A DNA stretch of 26,321 nt from a virus. Below the pieces are notes generated by a model. That model saw only the letters and a program-made list of their open reading frames with translations. It was not told the DNA's origin and made no database searches. The position numbers were made by a program, and so were the translations under genes. Below are positions 6,381 to 12,502 of the stretch, piece by piece (position 1 is the first letter of the stretch; each line of letters opens with the position of its first letter). The stretch spans positions 1 through 26,321 of the IMG/VR virus record IMGVR_UViG_3300021599_000313, one strand, 5' to 3'.

Positions 6381-6975
6381 AGCCATAGCCAAACGCCACA
6401 TTGAATGGATCAAGATTGCCAAATACATTGGTGCATCAAACGATGAAGCGGATGACATGGTACAATCGATGTATTTGAAGTTGGCGGAAATCCAATTGGC
6501 GGAGGGAAATTTTGTAAGGTTGACCAATTACAACGGAACCATCAATACCATCTATTTATTCAAGATGTTACACAATGCGTTTATGGACATCAAACGGGCA
6601 TCAAACAAGACAATACCACACCAAGACCAATTTAACCCCGTAGAAAGCCCCGAAATGGCTGAAATGGCACATTTGGACTTGATGGGGGAAGTGAAAAAGG
6701 CAATTGATGAATTAAGGGATTACGACCAAATGTTATTGGAACTACATTTTGTGTACGGCCATAGCATGAGGGATATCGAAAAACGCACGGGGATACCAAC
6801 ACATTCGGTTTTTAACTCAATCAAAAACGCCAAACAACACATCAAACAACGAACACAAACCAAATACAAAATATATGCAGAAGAAAAGCGACACACGGAA
6901 ACAATTTACCGAATCACGACCATCCATCGGGTTGGGGGATACGATCCAGAAGGTAACGAAAGCCACGGGGATTGA
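6367..6975 (+). CDS. Sigma-70-like (ECF-type) regulator, 202 aa, TTG start
   Basis: The N-terminal half (IAKYIGASNDEADDMVQSMY, then NTIYLFKMLHNAFMDIKR) looks like sigma region 2, and LELHFVYGHSMRDIEKRTGI followed by a basic helix looks like the region 4 helix-turn-helix. I placed the start at the TTG at 6367, overlapping the nuclease end by 14 bases, because the ATG at 6316 gives an N-terminus encoded antiphase to conserved nuclease residues. It may direct RNA polymerase to phage middle or late promoters. The last third of the gene lies out of phase with the next CDS for 101 bases. Confidence 0.65.
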   Translation: MVTLEAIAKRHIEWIKIAKYIGASNDEADDMVQSMYLKLAEIQLAEGNFVRLTNYNGTINTIYLFKMLHNAFMDIKRASNKTIPHQDQFNPVESPEMAEMAHLDLMGEVKKAIDELRDYDQMLLELHFVYGHSMRDIEKRTGIPTHSVFNSIKNAKQHIKQRTQTKYKIYAEEKRHTETIYRITTIHRVGGYDPEGNESHGD

Positions 6976-7282
6976 AGCCCTTGTAAAATTCATTGGTGGG
7001 GAAGATTGCGGATGTACGGAACGAAAGGAAAAATTGAACAAGATATTTCCTTATCGCAAACCATTGTGCATGACGGAACACGAATACGAATGGTTTACAC
7101 ATTTTAAGAGTGTGAACAACACGACATTATCACCAATGGAAGCGGATAAAATCGCGGTGATGTGGTCAAGGATATTCCAAAGCAAACGAATCCAAAAACC
7201 ATGCAGTTGCAACCCCAAGGCATGGCAAACCATGATAAACGAGTTAACCCAGGTTTATGAAACTTACGAGAAACCTTTGTGA
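6875..7282 (+). CDS. Hypothetical cysteine-containing protein, 135 aa
   Basis: The core GLGDTIQKVTKATGIEALVK then GGEDCGCTERKEKLN is distinctive and I recall it in Bacteroidota phages, without a known function. Two Cys pairs (CGC near residue 47 and CSC near 111) could bind a metal. The first 35 residues are encoded within the 3' end of the sigma-like gene; a start later than the GLGDT core would remove conserved-looking sequence, so the overlap seems real. The end overlaps the zinc-finger gene by 26 bases. Confidence 0.6.
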   Translation: MQKKSDTRKQFTESRPSIGLGDTIQKVTKATGIEALVKFIGGEDCGCTERKEKLNKIFPYRKPLCMTEHEYEWFTHFKSVNNTTLSPMEADKIAVMWSRIFQSKRIQKPCSCNPKAWQTMINELTQVYETYEKPL

Positions 7283-7454
7283 TTGTTGCGATAACAATAA
7301 AGAATCAACCAAAGAATTGATAAACGAAACGGGGCCAATGATTGAACCCAACCAAATTTATATGTGTACAAAATGCAGAATACAATTTCAAGACCGAGCA
7401 AAATGGGGGCCATGGTTGACCGCAGTAAAACAACTGCAAAGCAATACGCCGTAA
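7257..7454 (+). CDS. Zinc-ribbon protein, 65 aa
   Basis: LCDCC (residues 7-11) and CTKC (37-40) form two Cys pairs about 25 residues apart, consistent with one structural zinc. The rest is a polar linker and a short C-terminal helix. Size and layout resemble small phage zinc-finger regulators, including Com, the RNA-binding translational activator of mom in phage Mu; the Mom-like gene lies three genes downstream. That link is speculative. It overlaps genes on both sides. Confidence 0.55.
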   Translation: MKLTRNLCDCCDNNKESTKELINETGPMIEPNQIYMCTKCRIQFQDRAKWGPWLTAVKQLQSNTP

Positions 7455-7600
7455 TGATTTTACGCGATGATTACCATTACACATTCCGAGCAATTGGAGA
7501 ACGGATGGGGGTATCGGAATCGGTGGCGTTTAGGTTATACGAAAAGGGAATAAACAATGCAAAAACATACAAAAACATATTTGAATTATTTTGGGTATGA
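7403..7600 (+). CDS. HTH protein, 65 aa
   Basis: The segment YTFRAIGERMGVSESVAFRL (about residues 26-45) is a clear helix-turn-helix of the type that tests for a repeated half-site, preceded by a basic helix (SKTTAKQYAVMILR). I placed the start at the ATG at 7403; the ATG at 7412 is equally possible and the one at 7364 would overlap the zinc-ribbon gene much further. Length fits a small transcription regulator or a recombination-directionality-type protein. Overlaps neighbours on both sides. Confidence 0.6.
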   Translation: MGAMVDRSKTTAKQYAVMILRDDYHYTFRAIGERMGVSESVAFRLYEKGINNAKTYKNIFELFWV

Positions 7601-7808
7601 CCAACATGACTGGATTCCATGTGAAGTGCCAAACTGCGGGAAACAATGTATTGATGTTCATCACCTTATCCCCAGGTCACGCGGGGGCAAAGACAATATC
7701 GAAAACCTTATGGGATTGTGTCGGGATTGCCACCACGAAGTTCACTTTGGAACAAAATTAAAAAACGAATATCTAATCACAGTACACCAAATAAAATTAA
7801 ACAAATGA
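7557..7808 (+). CDS. HNH nuclease, 83 aa
   Basis: A compact HNH endonuclease: IPCEVPNCGKQ (first Cys pair, residues 18-29), IDVHHLIPRSRGG (His pair), then NIENLMGLCRDCHHEVH (the conserved Asn, second Cys pair and final His). The four cysteines bind zinc and the beta-beta-alpha metal core cuts DNA. It overlaps the HTH gene by 44 bases and the ParB-like gene by four. Its position away from terminase makes it unlikely to be the packaging-associated HNH, so a free-standing nuclease acting on host or rival DNA is more likely. Confidence 0.85.
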   Translation: MQKHTKTYLNYFGYDQHDWIPCEVPNCGKQCIDVHHLIPRSRGGKDNIENLMGLCRDCHHEVHFGTKLKNEYLITVHQIKLNK

Positions 7809-8401
7809 ATATAGAATGGGTAAAAACAACGGACATTCATGCGAATGAAAACAATCCCAGAATTTTGAAAGATGACAAATTCAAGAAATTAGTACAATCA
7901 ATTAAGGATTTCCCCGAAATGTTGGAGATTCGCCCAATTGTTGTCAACAACGAAATGATGATATTGGGTGGCAACATGAGATTGAAAGCCATTCAAGAAA
8001 TCGGATTAAAAGAAATCCCCATCATCAAAGCGGAAAACCTAACCGAGGAACAAGAACGGGAATTTTTAATCAAAGACAATGTTGGATTTGGTGAATGGGA
8101 TTGGGATGCGTTGGCGAATGATTGGGATTACAAGGAGTTAAATGATTGGGCGTTGGATTTGCCAAAGATGTTAGATCCCGAACAATTTGGCGAAGATTTT
8201 AGTTTGGCCGATGGTGACAAAAGCCCGTTCCAACAAATGGCATTTACACTTGCAGATGAACAAGCGACACAAATTAAAAACGCGATTGCGGATATTAAGT
8301 TAACCGAAGAATACAAATACATGGAAGCGATGGGTAACGAAAATTCAAATGGGAATGCGTTGTATTTAATTATTATGCAATGGGCAGAGCAAAAGAAATA
8401 A
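7805..8401 (+). CDS. ParB-N-domain protein (ParB/Srx fold), 198 aa
   Basis: The first 95 residues match the ParB/sulfiredoxin N-terminal domain: IHANENNPR (11-19), then ILGGNMRLKA (53-62), the box that contacts nucleotide in ParB CTPases and ParB-like nucleases. The segment IKDNVGFGEWDW (89-100) often follows this domain in phage and mobile-element proteins. The C-terminal half is not recognised. The start is in an ATGA overlap with the HNH gene; the end overlaps the Mom-like gene by 22 bases, so the two are probably co-translated and may act together in DNA modification. Confidence 0.8.
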   Translation: MNIEWVKTTDIHANENNPRILKDDKFKKLVQSIKDFPEMLEIRPIVVNNEMMILGGNMRLKAIQEIGLKEIPIIKAENLTEEQEREFLIKDNVGFGEWDWDALANDWDYKELNDWALDLPKMLDPEQFGEDFSLADGDKSPFQQMAFTLADEQATQIKNAIADIKLTEEYKYMEAMGNENSNGNALYLIIMQWAEQKK

Positions 8402-9147
8402 TCGTCAAGGTGATACCATCAGCCATTGCAAATGCCTTTGTAAAAAAACATCATTATAGTGGCAAGGTTGTATCAAATAGCACATTGCATTTTGGATGTT
8501 TTTTGGATGGTAATTTACATGGTGTCATGAGTTACGGCAATCCATTAGACAAATCAAAAGTATTGCCAATGGTACAACCATGCAAATGGAATGAAATGTT
8601 GGAATTGAATCGAATGGCTTTTGATGAGTATTTGCCGAAGTATTCCGAATCTCGGTGCATCGCAATTAGTATTAAATTAATTAAGAAAAATGCTTCACAC
8701 ATTAAATGGATTTTATCATTTAGCGATGGCACACAATGTGGGGATGGTACAATATATCGGGCGACTGGATTTGTGTTGACAGCAATTAAAAAAAATCATA
8801 ATACTGTGCAATTGCCAAATGGCGAAGTAATACACAAAATGACCTTGGAAAGTAGCCCATTACAAAAACGACCCGAATTAAATGGTATGTCATATTACCA
8901 ATTGACTAATGGCAAATATAATTTTAATCAATATGTTGAACATGTTAATGGAAAAATTTTGGTTGGTTACCAATTGCGTTACATTTACCTAATTGACAAA
9001 ACTTGTCAAATCACAGTACCCGTTTTACCATTTAGCAAAATAGACGAAATGGGCGCGGGTATGTATAAGGGTGAAAAAATCACATTGAAAGAACGAACTT
9101 TGAGCAGGGTGGTCGAATCGAACGCCGATTTCAAACTGGATGCTTGA
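8380..9147 (+). CDS. mom: Mom-like DNA modification enzyme (GNAT-like), 255 aa
   Basis: Resembles the Mu Mom family, GNAT-related enzymes that convert adenine in phage DNA to a carbamoylmethyl form and so block host restriction. Seen are HHYSG (24-28), LHFGCFLDGNLHGVMSYG (36-53), ELNRMAFDEYLP (75-86), then LSFSDGTQCGDGTIYRATGF (112-131), the typical acyl-CoA region. The C-terminal 14 residues (242-255) are read from DNA complementary to a tRNA-Gly-like sequence on the other strand, so the natural C-terminus may once have been elsewhere. Overlaps the ParB-like gene by 22 bases. Confidence 0.8.
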   Translation: MGRAKEIIVKVIPSAIANAFVKKHHYSGKVVSNSTLHFGCFLDGNLHGVMSYGNPLDKSKVLPMVQPCKWNEMLELNRMAFDEYLPKYSESRCIAISIKLIKKNASHIKWILSFSDGTQCGDGTIYRATGFVLTAIKKNHNTVQLPNGEVIHKMTLESSPLQKRPELNGMSYYQLTNGKYNFNQYVEHVNGKILVGYQLRYIYLIDKTCQITVPVLPFSKIDEMGAGMYKGEKITLKERTLSRVVESNADFKLDA

Positions 9148-9172
9148 TGTGTTACCACTACACTAACCCCGC
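9103..9172 (-). tRNA. Degenerate tRNA-Gly(UCC)-like sequence on the minus strand
   Basis: Read on the minus strand, a cloverleaf is evident. The acceptor stem GCGGGGT/ACCCTGC is 7 of 7 (one G-T), the D stem GTGT/ACAC is perfect around AGTGGTA, the anticodon stem TCAAG/TTTGA is 5 of 5 (one G-T), and a TTCGATT T-loop is present. Faults are two mismatches in the T stem, a short variable loop, A instead of U at position 33, and no encoded CCA (the next bases are CAA). The apparent anticodon is UCC. It is the only minus-strand gene candidate and overlaps the last 45 bases of the Mom-like gene. A decayed tRNA or attachment remnant is likeliest. Confidence 0.5.
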
Positions 9173-9184
9173 TTATATTTACAA

Positions 9185-9192
9185 CAAAGATA
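9185..9192 (-). promoter_or_regulatory. Possible minus-strand -7 box for the tRNA-like element
   Basis: On the minus strand this reads TATCTTTG, an exact match to TAnnTTTG, 12 bases before the first base of the tRNA-like sequence, so transcription would begin a few bases upstream of it. No TTTG or TTG is found at the -33 distance, so the match may be chance. Confidence 0.3.
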
Positions 9193-9202
9193 AATAAAAA
9201 TT

Positions 9203-9376
9203 ATGAAAGCATGGAGAGAAACCCGCGACACCATACCACATGACCAAGTGTGGGTATTAATCGACACCAAAGAGGTTGCCTACATTTTAGACGGGCAATG
9301 GTATTTGTCAACAGATGATTCACCAATAAATGCACCATATATGTGGCTGCCAATTCCAATTTTACCCCCCGAATAA
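9203..9376 (+). CDS. DUF551-like small protein, 57 aa
   Basis: The pattern WRETRDTIPHDQVWVLI, then GQWYL, and finally APYMWLPIPILPPE matches the layout of DUF551 (Trp near the start, a Pro, a Val-rich strand, and a closing Trp-x-Pro-x-Pro). DUF551 proteins are frequent in phage accessory regions and have no settled role. It sits alone between the Mom/tRNA region and terminase, with a TATATTTA element at 9174-9181 that could act as a weak promoter. Confidence 0.6.
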   Translation: MKAWRETRDTIPHDQVWVLIDTKEVAYILDGQWYLSTDDSPINAPYMWLPIPILPPE

Positions 9377-9389
9377 CAATGAAAAAACA

Positions 9390-9701
9390 ATGGCAAGGGA
9401 AGACAATTTGAAACCAATGCAACCTGGGGAAACCCGCAACCCCAATGGCAGACCAAAGGGAAGCAAAAACCGAAGCACCATCGCACGGAAATGGTTGGAG
9501 GTAATGCAAGAAAGCAAAAACCCCATCACGGGTGAATTGGAAAAACTATCCCAAGAAGATTTGATAACACTTGCAATGATACACAAGGCAAGGAAAGGGG
9601 ATGTGGGTGCATACAAACAATTGATGGATTCGGGTTTTGGTATGCCCACCCAACAAATTGAACAAACCATTATTGAACAACCTTTATTCCCTGATAAGTA
9701 G
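9390..9701 (+). CDS. terS: Small terminase subunit-like protein, 103 aa
   Basis: Starts MAREDNLKPM and contains RNPNGRPKGSKNRSTIARKW (residues 16-35), a basic stretch found at the start of Bacteroidota phage packaging proteins, followed by helices and the ending IIEQPLFPDK. It would recognise the packaging site and feed DNA to the large subunit encoded 496 bases downstream. The ATG at 9390 was chosen since the one at 9379 is out of frame. The stop is TAG, one of only two TAG stops in the window. A homing endonuclease gene separates it from terL. Confidence 0.7.
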   Translation: MAREDNLKPMQPGETRNPNGRPKGSKNRSTIARKWLEVMQESKNPITGELEKLSQEDLITLAMIHKARKGDVGAYKQLMDSGFGMPTQQIEQTIIEQPLFPDK

Positions 9702-9732
9702 TTGGGCAAGTGGAATGTTTATTGTATATTTG
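9702..9732 (+). promoter_or_regulatory. Bacteroidota-type promoter before the homing endonuclease
   Basis: TTG at 9702-9704 and a perfect TATATTTG at 9725-9732, 20 bases apart. The start ATG at 9737 is four bases after the -7 box, so the HNH message would be leaderless. It gives the inserted gene, and possibly terL behind it, its own transcription. Confidence 0.65.
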
Positions 9733-9736
9733 ATTT

Positions 9737-10222
9737 ATGGAAATTTACAAGGACATCCAAGGTTATGAAGGCATTTACCAAGTTTCAAACTATGGGAATG
9801 TAAAATCGTTGAAGCGTGTAATTATGCGAAGCGATAACAGACCAAAAACAATTCCCGAAAAAATAAAAATAGGGATGCACAACAAGGGTTACAAGCGTGT
9901 TGCGTTATGCGATGTTAACGGAAATTCAAAAAGTTTTTATGTGCATAGATTGGTGATGGCAACATTTTTACATAAGAGTGATTTGTATGTGGATCACATC
10001 AATGGTGACAAAACAAATAATCATTTGGACAATTTGAGGTATGTAACCAATTCGGAAAACTTGACATTCAGAAACACAAACACGCAGTTTAAAAGCGAAC
10101 ACCCGTATGTGTATTATGACAAATCAAGGAATCAATACCGAGTTTACAAACATGGACCAAGGGTAAAGACATTTGAAGAAGCCAAAGCAATTGCAATATG
10201 TTTGTACGGACCACGGCAATAA
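9737..10222 (+). CDS. NUMOD4/HNH homing endonuclease, 161 aa
   Basis: Three modules are visible. NUMOD4 is at residues 3-25 (IQGYEGIYQVSNYGNVKSL). An HNH_3 nuclease with His70, VDHINGDKTNN (85-95) and NLRYVT follows. A C-terminal AP2-like DNA-binding segment starts near HPYVYYDKSRNQYR (122-135). Such free-standing homing endonucleases cut unmarked alleles and copy themselves. It lies between the two terminase genes with its own promoter, and its last 25 bases overlap the start of terL, so insertion was fitted to preserve terL. It may also bias packaging genes in mixed infections. Confidence 0.88.
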   Translation: MEIYKDIQGYEGIYQVSNYGNVKSLKRVIMRSDNRPKTIPEKIKIGMHNKGYKRVALCDVNGNSKSFYVHRLVMATFLHKSDLYVDHINGDKTNNHLDNLRYVTNSENLTFRNTNTQFKSEHPYVYYDKSRNQYRVYKHGPRVKTFEEAKAIAICLYGPRQ

Positions 10223-11355
10223 ACAAATTACTGAAACTTGACAAGTTTGTCAAAGGTGTTCAGGGCGGTTCGTCTGCGGGAAAAACTTTTGGTATCATTC
10301 CAATTGAAATTGACTATGCAATCAAAAACCCAAAGACAGAAACATCCATTGTTGCAGAAAGTATCCCACACTTAAAAAGGGGGGCGATCCGTGATTTCAA
10401 AAAAATCATGAAGGAAACGAACCGATGGAACGATAGGAATTGGAACGCCAGTGATTTCAAATACACCTTTACAAACGAAAGTTTTATTGAATTTTTTAGT
10501 GCGGATAATAGTGCCAAGTTGAGGGGGGCGAGACGGGATAGGTTATACATCAATGAGTGTAATAACATTGATTTCAATTCATACACAGAACTTGCCATGC
10601 GTACCAAACAATCCATATTCTTGGATTGGAATCCCGCCAACGAATTTTGGTTTCATAGCGAAATCAAAAACGATGACAATGTAAACTTTATCATCCTAAC
10701 TTACATGGACAATGAAGCAGCCCCACAAAGTGCGGTTGATTTCATTTTGAAAGCCAAGGAAAAAGCAAAGACGAGTAAGTATTGGGAAAATTGGCATAGA
10801 GTATACGGGCTTGGTGAGATTGGAAACCTCCAAGGGGTTATATTCAGCAATTGGCAAACCATAGACAAGATTCCCGAAGATGCAAGGTTACTTGGTTGTG
10901 GTGTCGATTTCGGTTATACAAACGACCCTACGGCAATTGTGGCCGTATATGAGTACAATGGCCAACGCATCGTTGATGAGGTCGCATATCGCACGGGGAT
11001 GCTTAATTCGGATATTGCAAAGGCATTACCCAACTTTGTGCCAGTGTATGCGGATAGCGCAGAACCAAAGTCAATTGATGAGATAAAAAGATACGGCATC
11101 AGAATCAAGGGCGTAACCAAGGGAAAGGATTCAATTAACTACGGAATTCAAATCATGCAATCCCAATCTTATTTGGTTACATCCACATCAACAAACCTAA
11201 TTAAAGAATTACGGAATTATTGTTGGGATAGTGATGCCCAGGGGCGAACCAACAACACACCAATTGGAACGGATCACGGGATTGATTCATGGCGTTATCA
11301 CGAAATGATGGCGTTAGGTATTCGTTCAAACTTTGGTCAATACGATATTCGCTAA
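10198..11355 (+). CDS. terL: Terminase large subunit, 385 aa
   Basis: ATPase and nuclease motor that packages phage DNA. The ATPase half has a Walker A-like GGSSAGKT (23-30) and a Walker B region RLYINE (115-120); a coupling-type segment LDWNP (142-146) follows. The nuclease half has GVDFGYTNDPTA (235-246), VYADSAEP (283-290) and GIDSWRYHEM (361-370), giving the three expected acidic residues Asp237, Asp286 and Asp363. It is somewhat shorter than the usual 420-500 residues but has both domains. The start overlaps the HNH gene by 25 bases and reads MFVRTTAINKLLKL. Confidence 0.93.
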   Translation: MFVRTTAINKLLKLDKFVKGVQGGSSAGKTFGIIPIEIDYAIKNPKTETSIVAESIPHLKRGAIRDFKKIMKETNRWNDRNWNASDFKYTFTNESFIEFFSADNSAKLRGARRDRLYINECNNIDFNSYTELAMRTKQSIFLDWNPANEFWFHSEIKNDDNVNFIILTYMDNEAAPQSAVDFILKAKEKAKTSKYWENWHRVYGLGEIGNLQGVIFSNWQTIDKIPEDARLLGCGVDFGYTNDPTAIVAVYEYNGQRIVDEVAYRTGMLNSDIAKALPNFVPVYADSAEPKSIDEIKRYGIRIKGVTKGKDSINYGIQIMQSQSYLVTSTSTNLIKELRNYCWDSDAQGRTNNTPIGTDHGIDSWRYHEMMALGIRSNFGQYDIR

Positions 11356-11386
11356 TTGTTAATTTCGTGTGGATTTTGTATATTTG
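11356..11386 (+). promoter_or_regulatory. Bacteroidota-type promoter for the methyltransferase and tail operon
   Basis: TTG at 11356-11358 and a perfect TATATTTG at 11379-11386, 20 bases apart, directly after terL. Transcription should start near 11392, ten bases before the ATG at 11402. No strong terminator is seen downstream until about 22595, so this may drive much of the structural region. Confidence 0.65.
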
Positions 11387-11401
11387 CAACGACAAATAGC
11401 A

Positions 11402-12031
11402 ATGAAAGTATTAATAGCGTGTGAGTATAGTGGTGCAGTACGGGATGAATTTATCCGTATGGGCCATGATGCCATGTCGTGTGATTTACTACCCACCGAC
11501 AAACCTGGGCCACATTACGAAGGCGATGTTTTTGACATAATCAACGATGGATGGGATATGATGATTGCATTTCCACCATGCACACATTTGGCGTTGAGTG
11601 GTTCACAATGGTTTGCAGAAAAACAAAAAGATGGAAGGCAAGATGAAGCGTTGCAATTTGTACGGGATTTGATGAACGCAGACATTCCCAAAATTGCTAT
11701 TGAAAACCCAATCGGAATCATAAGTTCACGAATAAAAAAATACGACCAAATTATCCAACCATATATGTTTGGTGATCCATTTCAAAAATCAACTTGTTTA
11801 TGGTTGAAAGGATTACAACCATTGATTGCAACCGATGTTGTAGACAAAGGCGAGTTCAAAGAATGGATTGATAAGAACGGCAAAAAGAAACGCCAAGCCA
11901 CATGGTATGCGGAAACATGGGGGAAAGGTGATTTGCGTTGGAAGATACGCAGTCAAACATTTCCAGGGATAGCCAAGGCCATGGCAGAACAATGGAGTGG
12001 GCCACAATTAATTCAAACAAAACTATTATGA
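11402..12031 (+). CDS. C5-cytosine-methyltransferase-like protein, 209 aa
   Basis: The N-terminus MKVLIACEYSGAVRDEF fits the SAM-binding motif I. AFPPCTHLALSG (56-67) contains the Pro-Pro-Cys that attacks C6 of cytosine in C5 methyltransferases, and AIENPIG (99-105) matches the ENx motif. At 209 residues it lacks a normal target-recognition domain, so it is a minimal member, with unclear specificity or activity. With the Mom-like enzyme it suggests two layers of DNA protection. I chose the ATG at 11402; an upstream in-frame ATG at 11369 lies within the promoter. Confidence 0.8.
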   Translation: MKVLIACEYSGAVRDEFIRMGHDAMSCDLLPTDKPGPHYEGDVFDIINDGWDMMIAFPPCTHLALSGSQWFAEKQKDGRQDEALQFVRDLMNADIPKIAIENPIGIISSRIKKYDQIIQPYMFGDPFQKSTCLWLKGLQPLIATDVVDKGEFKEWIDKNGKKKRQATWYAETWGKGDLRWKIRSQTFPGIAKAMAEQWSGPQLIQTKLL

Positions 12032-12471
12032 CAAGCCAATACCAAGAAATACACAACTTAAAACAAGAAATTAAGCGACTGCGATTGTTAGTAGTTGAAA
12101 ACAAGATGGCCCATGACCGCGAAGTGCGATTGCTCAAACAAGAAATTGTCAAACCCAAAACGGACATAAACGATAACCCCACCACATGGGGTGAAGTGTT
12201 ACGGGTTATTTGTGAGGTAATGGACATGACACCCGACCAAATCATCACCAAGTCAAGGAAGCGAAAACCAATGTATGCCCGTCATATGTTCAACCACATT
12301 TGCAGAAAAAGATTGAACATGACATTCATGGAGATTGGCAACATTTCACACCTTGACCATTCCACCATCATTTCATCAGTTCGGGAATTTACAGATATTT
12401 TGGTAACCGATAAGGAGATGCAAAGGTATCACGCCCAGGTACACACCATACTACATGAAAGGTTAGTATAA
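12028..12471 (+). CDS. DnaA domain IV-like DNA-binding protein, 147 aa
   Basis: An N-terminal coiled coil (residues 5-42) is joined to a C-terminal helical domain like DnaA domain IV. TPDQIITKSRKRKPMYARHM (68-87) then HLDHSTIISSV (108-118) corresponds to the DnaA-box-reading signature (compare GRDHTTVLHA). No AAA+ ATPase is present, so it can bind DnaA-box-like sites but not open DNA, and might recruit, compete with or sequester host DnaA. It is coupled to the methyltransferase-like gene by ATGA, within the tail operon. Confidence 0.82.
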   Translation: MTSQYQEIHNLKQEIKRLRLLVVENKMAHDREVRLLKQEIVKPKTDINDNPTTWGEVLRVICEVMDMTPDQIITKSRKRKPMYARHMFNHICRKRLNMTFMEIGNISHLDHSTIISSVREFTDILVTDKEMQRYHAQVHTILHERLV

Positions 12472-12476
12472 ACAAT

Positions 12477-12490
12477 CGCCATTATTGGCG
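12477..12490 (+). terminator. Small hairpin with TTTT run before the tail-chaperone gene
   Basis: CGCCA (12477-12481) and TGGCG (12486-12490) form a 5-bp stem with a 4-base loop, followed by TTTT. The stem is short for a terminator, and the T run doubles as the GTTTT motif before the next gene, so it may be a partial terminator or a regulatory hairpin. Confidence 0.35.
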
Positions 12491-12502
12491 TTTTATGGGT
12501 AT
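12490..12502 (+). promoter_or_regulatory. Recurrent GTTTTRTDRGTAW motif at the tail-chaperone start
   Basis: Reads GTTTTATGGGTAT directly before the ATG at 12503. Three further copies precede or overlap starts at 19921, 20979/20985 and 23306 (GTTTTATTAGTAA, GTTTTATGAGTAT, GTTTTGTAGGTAT). It might be a late promoter core or a translation-initiation element. Confidence 0.4.

Noticed and set aside
9103-9172. Functional phage tRNA or attachment site for integration
   Set aside because: The T stem has two mismatches and U33 is missing, so function is doubtful; no integrase gene was recognised to support an attachment site. Kept only as a degenerate tRNA-like element.
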